A DNA stretch of 25,268 bases from a virus: positions 1-25,268 of IMG/VR virus record IMGVR_UViG_3300042350_004706; one strand, 5' to 3'. Under the pieces are notes generated by a model that searched no databases, had not been told where the DNA came from, and saw only the letters and a program-made list of their open reading frames with translations. The position numbers were made by a program, and so were the translations under genes. Within the stretch, counting starts at the first letter, position 1, and each line of letters begins with the position of its first letter. Positions 22,348-25,268 of this stretch are shown here, piece after piece.

Positions 22348-22758
22348 ATGTCGACCCCTTCGATCCGGCAGGTGGACTTGATCCTCGCCGCCGGCATCGC
22401 CGCCGGGACCGCCGCCGGCGACGTCTTCACCAACCCCCTGCCCGTGAAGCTCCGCATCATCAGCGGGTACTTCACCCCGCAGGCTGCCGTCACCGCGAAC
22501 GACACCAACTACGCGACGGTGACCCTCGCGAACGGTGCGACCACGCTGCACAGCTTCGACACCCGGACCAGCGGCAGCGGCGGCACCGGCGACCTTGTTG
22601 CGACCACCCCCATCGCCCTGACCTTCGCGTCGGGTGCGGTCGGCACCGCGATGGAGATCGCGCCGGGCGCCGCGATCAAGCTGAACAAGGCTGTCACCGC
22701 GTCGGGCGTGGCCATCTACGGCCGCTACTCGCTCTACGTGGATGAGGTCCGCGTCTGA
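22348..22758 (+). CDS. Small beta-rich structural protein, possible head decoration
   Basis: This 136-residue protein is rich in Thr, Ala, Gly and Val with alternating strand-like segments (VKLRIISGYFTPQA, NYATVTLANGATTLHSFDTR, AIYGRYSLYVDEVRV). It has no catalytic motif or membrane helix. It follows the capsid gene by 31 nt and has AGAGGTGA upstream of its ATG. This position is typical for capsid decoration or stabilising proteins, which is the reason for the suggestion. I recognise no specific family. Its stop overlaps the next start (TGATG). Confidence 0.6.
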   Translation: MSTPSIRQVDLILAAGIAAGTAAGDVFTNPLPVKLRIISGYFTPQAAVTANDTNYATVTLANGATTLHSFDTRTSGSGGTGDLVATTPIALTFASGAVGTAMEIAPGAAIKLNKAVTASGVAIYGRYSLYVDEVRV

Positions 22759-23033
22759 TGCCCCGCACCCCCGCCGACGCCCCCACGCCGGCGGGGGCCG
22801 CCCTGCCGGGCGCTGAGGCCCTTGCAGCCGCCCCCGCGGTCGCAGGCAGCCCGGCGCCCGGCCATGCCCTCCCGCGCGCCTACGCAGCCGTAGGTCGCGC
22901 CCCGGCCGGCCCCGCGTACCTCACGCGCCGGCTGGTCACCGCCCCGGGCCCCCAGCGCGCCCCGGGCGACCCCGACGCCCCGGACGGCCCCGCCGAACCG
23001 ACCGACCCGTATGGGGTGCTTCCGTGCCTGTGA
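22758..23033 (+). CDS. Small disordered Ala/Pro-rich protein
   Basis: This 91-residue protein consists mostly of Ala, Pro, Gly and Asp (PADAPTPAGAALP at the start, GDPDAPDGPAEPTDPYG near the end). A short possible helix or strand lies in the middle (AYLTRRLV). The start overlaps the previous stop by one base and the end overlaps the next gene by 10 nt in another frame. This translational coupling is the main support for it, since such composition also arises by chance in high-GC sequence. Function is unknown. It could be a linker or assembly factor at the neck. Confidence 0.45.
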   Translation: MPRTPADAPTPAGAALPGAEALAAAPAVAGSPAPGHALPRAYAAVGRAPAGPAYLTRRLVTAPGPQRAPGDPDAPDGPAEPTDPYGVLPCL

Positions 23034-23620
23034 TCACCGCCGCCGCCGCGCGCCTGCAGATCCCCGGCCTGACCGGGACTGCGGAAGACAGCAAAATCGA
23101 GACGCTGATCGACGTGGCCGACGCAATGATCGCCGCGGCGGTCTGCGCTGCCATGCCGGACAACGGCGCGCCGACGCTCGGGTCAACGACCTACACCCTG
23201 ATCGAGCCCGAAGTGGTCGTCAGCGAGGACGGTTACACGCTGCTGGTGCGCGTTCCCAACATCACCGCCGTCACGTCCTTGCACGTCTCCACCTCGCGGG
23301 TCTGGGACGCCTCGACGCTGCGGGACAGCGCCGGCTACACCCTCGACGCCCGCACGTCGATGATCGAGATCGACCCGGCATACCCGCCCCTGCCGCTGAC
23401 CCGCCGGTCTGTGCGCGCAGTCGTGACCGCGGGATGGGCGACCCTCCCCGATGACCTCGCGCACGCCGTCGCGGTCCTCACGCGGCATCTCTTCGACCTG
23501 CGGCACGGCCAAGGCCGGACCTCTGTCAGCGAGGCTGGCATCTCCACGTCCCTGCGCCCCGAGACGATGCCGGATGCCGTGCGCCAGATGACCGCCCGCT
23601 ACGCTATCCCGGTGGTCTGA
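23024..23620 (+). CDS. Head-tail connector (gp6/gp15-like adaptor)
   Basis: This 198-residue protein starts PVITAAAARLQIPGL followed by DSKIETLIDVADAMI, the two-helix opening typical of phage head-tail connector adaptors such as HK97 gp6 and SPP1 gp15. These form a ring under the portal. The middle is beta-rich (YTLIEPEVVVSEDGYTLLVRVPNITAVTSL), unlike the shortest members and longer than usual, perhaps an inserted domain. The end resembles the closing helices (LAHAVAVLTRHLFDLRHG). The start is GTG with no good ribosome site and lies within the previous gene, so coupled translation is likely. The position before the gp10-like gene fits. Confidence 0.7.
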   Translation: MPVITAAAARLQIPGLTGTAEDSKIETLIDVADAMIAAAVCAAMPDNGAPTLGSTTYTLIEPEVVVSEDGYTLLVRVPNITAVTSLHVSTSRVWDASTLRDSAGYTLDARTSMIEIDPAYPPLPLTRRSVRAVVTAGWATLPDDLAHAVAVLTRHLFDLRHGQGRTSVSEAGISTSLRPETMPDAVRQMTARYAIPVV

Positions 23621-23621
23621 C

Positions 23622-24203
23622 GTGACCCCCGCCGAGGCCGCTGCGATGATCAAGCGCATGGGCGCCGGCGGCTTCCGCGCGGCGGTCCAGCGGACGATGG
23701 TGGAAGTGGCGATGCGAGGGGAGAGCTACGGCAAGGCCAACGTCCGCAGCCAAGGGCTATGGCAGAACGGCCACCTCTTCCGGTCGGTCGCCGGCACTGT
23801 GCGGGATACACCCGAGGGCCCTGAGGCGGTCATCAGCGCCGGCGGACGGCTCAAGGACGGGGCATCGGTGCGCTACGCCGGGACGCACGAATACGGCGCG
23901 ACCATCACCCCGAAGCGCAGCCGCTACCTCCGCATCCCCCTCCCACCTGCGCGCACCCCGGCGGGCGCTGACCGCTACGGCGGCCCCCTGCGGCAGTCCG
24001 GCGCGGGCCTCTTCACCGTCATCAAGGCCAAGTCCGGCAAGCTCTTCCTGAAGCACAAGCCGTCCGGCACCCTGTGGTATATGCTGGTGGAGAGCGTGAC
24101 CATCCGCGCGCGCCCCTTCCTGCGCCCCGCCGCCGACCGCGCCGCCGCCGACCTCCCCCGCGTCCTCGCCCGCAACATCACCGAAGAGCTCAAGCGTGTC
24201 TGA
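23622..24203 (+). CDS. Neck/tail completion protein, HK97 gp10 type
   Basis: This 193-residue protein shows features of the HK97 gp10/Mu gpG family: an early helix, a GLWQNGHLFRSV beta-arch, YAGTHEYGATITPKRSRYLRIPL (the HExGAxI core, about 87-109), and RARPFLRPA near the end. Such proteins sit at the head-tail joint. The GTG start is one base past the previous stop, and the following gene starts inside its last codons. The length is greater than the ~130-150 residue norm because of an extra segment before RPFLRPA. Confidence 0.75.
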   Translation: MTPAEAAAMIKRMGAGGFRAAVQRTMVEVAMRGESYGKANVRSQGLWQNGHLFRSVAGTVRDTPEGPEAVISAGGRLKDGASVRYAGTHEYGATITPKRSRYLRIPLPPARTPAGADRYGGPLRQSGAGLFTVIKAKSGKLFLKHKPSGTLWYMLVESVTIRARPFLRPAADRAAADLPRVLARNITEELKRV

Positions 24204-24648
24204 CCGCGATACCACAATCACCGATGTGCTGACCGCCGTGGGGACGATGCTCCTCACCGCGTCGGGTCTGACGTCGGAGCGCGTGACCTACGGCGCGACC
24301 GACCGCCCCCCGGTGACCGGTGACTGTGTGGCATGGCGGATGGTGACGACGTCCTCGACCCCGAACGGCCCCGCGGCCCTGACGCGCTTCGAGACGGTGA
24401 CGACCTTCGAGCTGCGCATGTGGGCGCAGGGCACGGCAGACACCCCCCTTGCCCGCGACATCGCCGCCGTGGGTCTGTGGCAGCGCGTGCGCACCGCGAC
24501 CCTGACCGACCGGACGCTCGGGGCGACGGTGCGGGACGTGGTCTTGGGCGAGCTCACCGCGCCGTCCGCGGCCGCCGACGTCGGCGTGCCCGTGGGCTGC
24601 GCTACCGCGATCCTCACTGTCCGCTGGCAGTGGCAGGCGGTGCCCTAA
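24196..24648 (+). CDS. Probable tail terminator/minor tail protein U-like
   Basis: This 150-residue protein has an N-terminal helix ITDVLTAVGTMLL, then beta strands (CVAWRMVTT, FETVTTFELRMWAQG, CATAILTVRWQWQAV). That alpha-beta layout and the position after the gp10-like protein match the lambda gpU-type tail terminator, which caps the tail tube. Similarity is not strong, so the call rests on synteny and size. The GTG start lies within the upstream gene's final codons (8-nt overlap). Its TAA shares a base with the next ATG. Confidence 0.55.
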   Translation: MSDRDTTITDVLTAVGTMLLTASGLTSERVTYGATDRPPVTGDCVAWRMVTTSSTPNGPAALTRFETVTTFELRMWAQGTADTPLARDIAAVGLWQRVRTATLTDRTLGATVRDVVLGELTAPSAAADVGVPVGCATAILTVRWQWQAVP

Positions 24649-25268
24649 TGGCTTGGATCACCGCATCCAACGGTGCAAACTACGCTTTCCGCGTGGCCGT
24701 GACGTGCGACACCACCGGCGCGACCCCCGGCGGCGCCGCGGTTGTGGCGCGCTTGGCCATCGGCCCGGACCTCGCCCACTTCTGGGAGACGGTCCAAAGC
24801 AACGGCTACGACGTGCGTTTCGCTACGGCCGGGGGCTCCATCATCGTCCATGAGCGCGCGACGTGGACCTACGCATCGAAGGTCGGGATCTTCGACTTCG
24901 AGATCGACGTCCCCGCGACCGCCCCGGCCGGCGCCGTCCGCACGATCTACCTGTACTACGGCCCCGCGACCGCCGTTGCCGTCGACCCGTCCGCCGGGCC
25001 CTTCGCCAACACCGTCGGCGCCTACGCTGAAGCCGGGCGCATCATGCCCGCCGGCCGGGCCATCCTCTGGGATAGCCCGTCGTGGTCGCAGTCGGCAGGC
25101 AGCAACACCCCGACCCCCGCGCAGACCGCCGTGGTCGGCGTCGACGAGTTCCGCCACATCTACGCGGTCCTCGGTTGGTCCCTGCGCTTTCAGCCGGGGT
25201 ACAACTACAACGGGTCCGACGTCTTCGAGGACGTCGATTGGCTCTACGTTGTGACGACCGGCGGCCAC
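24648..25268 (+). CDS. DUF2341-like tail or appendage protein, N-terminal part
   Basis: The frame stays open to the window end (207 residues), so the C-terminus is missing. Residues about 35-110 resemble DUF2341, a small beta-sandwich in secreted and phage-tail proteins. Examples are HFWETVQSNGYDVRFATAGG, IIVHERATWTY, and the AVRTIYLYYG motif near 106. The downstream beta-rich region (AEAGRIMPAGRAILWDSP, EFRHIYAVLGWSLRFQP) may be a second domain. The ATG overlaps the previous stop. A major tail protein would be expected here, so this could be a tail-tube protein with an unusual fold, or a fibre-like appendage. The domain call comes from pattern memory. Confidence 0.6.
   Translation, partial: MAWITASNGANYAFRVAVTCDTTGATPGGAAVVARLAIGPDLAHFWETVQSNGYDVRFATAGGSIIVHERATWTYASKVGIFDFEIDVPATAPAGAVRTIYLYYGPATAVAVDPSAGPFANTVGAYAEAGRIMPAGRAILWDSPSWSQSAGSNTPTPAQTAVVGVDEFRHIYAVLGWSLRFQPGYNYNGSDVFEDVDWLYVVTTGGH

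Noticed and set aside
20439-22508. Very long open frame (689 codons) on the minus strand
   Set aside because: It is fully antisense to the prohead protease end, capsid and following gene. Such frames arise from high-GC third-position bias and its protein has no recognisable motifs.
1-25268. CRISPR arrays, insertion sequences, integrase or attachment sites
   Set aside because: No regularly spaced repeats, transposase or recombinase motifs, or tRNA-like attachment sequence were seen.

Overview
This window is the middle of a tailed, siphovirus-like double-stranded DNA phage genome (or a prophage with the same layout). Base composition looks uniformly very G+C rich by eye, roughly 70%, with frequent GTG starts and mostly TGA stops. 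Ribosome binding sites are GGAG/GGAGG. The promoters I can read fit TTGACN N16-18 TANNNT. This fits a high-GC host such as an actinobacterium, alphaproteobacterium or Deinococcus-type organism. No tRNA, integrase or host gene is present to decide between these.

Layout. (1) 1-2682, plus strand: the end of a phage sliding clamp (DnaN), then its own promoter and an adenosylcobalamin-dependent class II ribonucleotide reductase. (2) 2683-3048: a gene-free convergent zone with four hairpins, three related plus-strand ones and one minus-strand one. (3) 5398-3049, minus strand: SNF2-type helicase plus a beta-class DNA methyltransferase behind one promoter. (4) 7621-5493, minus strand: small protein, SSB, three small unknown proteins and a second small methyltransferase, mostly joined by ATGA overlaps. 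(5) 7622-7770: divergent control region with a palindromic operator over the promoter of a plus-strand ribbon-helix-helix repressor (7771-8199). That gene ends at a perfect 16-bp terminator hairpin. (6) 13341-8253, minus strand: PrimPol-type primase, DUF927-like P-loop ATPase and SF2 helicase, translationally coupled, so probably the core replication-initiation cassette. (7) 13430-14034: gene-free region with an AT-rich patch and a large hairpin, a candidate replication origin or control region. (8) 14035-14442: lone small protein, possibly a regulator, with a strong promoter. (9) 14439-25268, plus strand: the virion operon in classic HK97 order: small terminase, a small membrane protein, large terminase, portal, MuF-type head protein, prohead protease, major capsid protein, a possible decoration protein, a small disordered protein, head-tail adaptor, gp10-like neck protein, tail terminator, and the start of a DUF2341-like tail or appendage protein.

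Working together, the left half makes dNTPs and replicates and modifies DNA (clamp, RNR, SSB, primase, helicases, methyltransferases). The right half packages DNA and builds the head and neck. The two halves are transcribed outward from 13450-14470. Notable points are a promoter that should give a leaderless portal mRNA, a highly structured G-quadruplex-rich leader before the small terminase gene, two zinc-ribbon-like insertions in the large terminase, and a membrane protein nested between the terminase genes.
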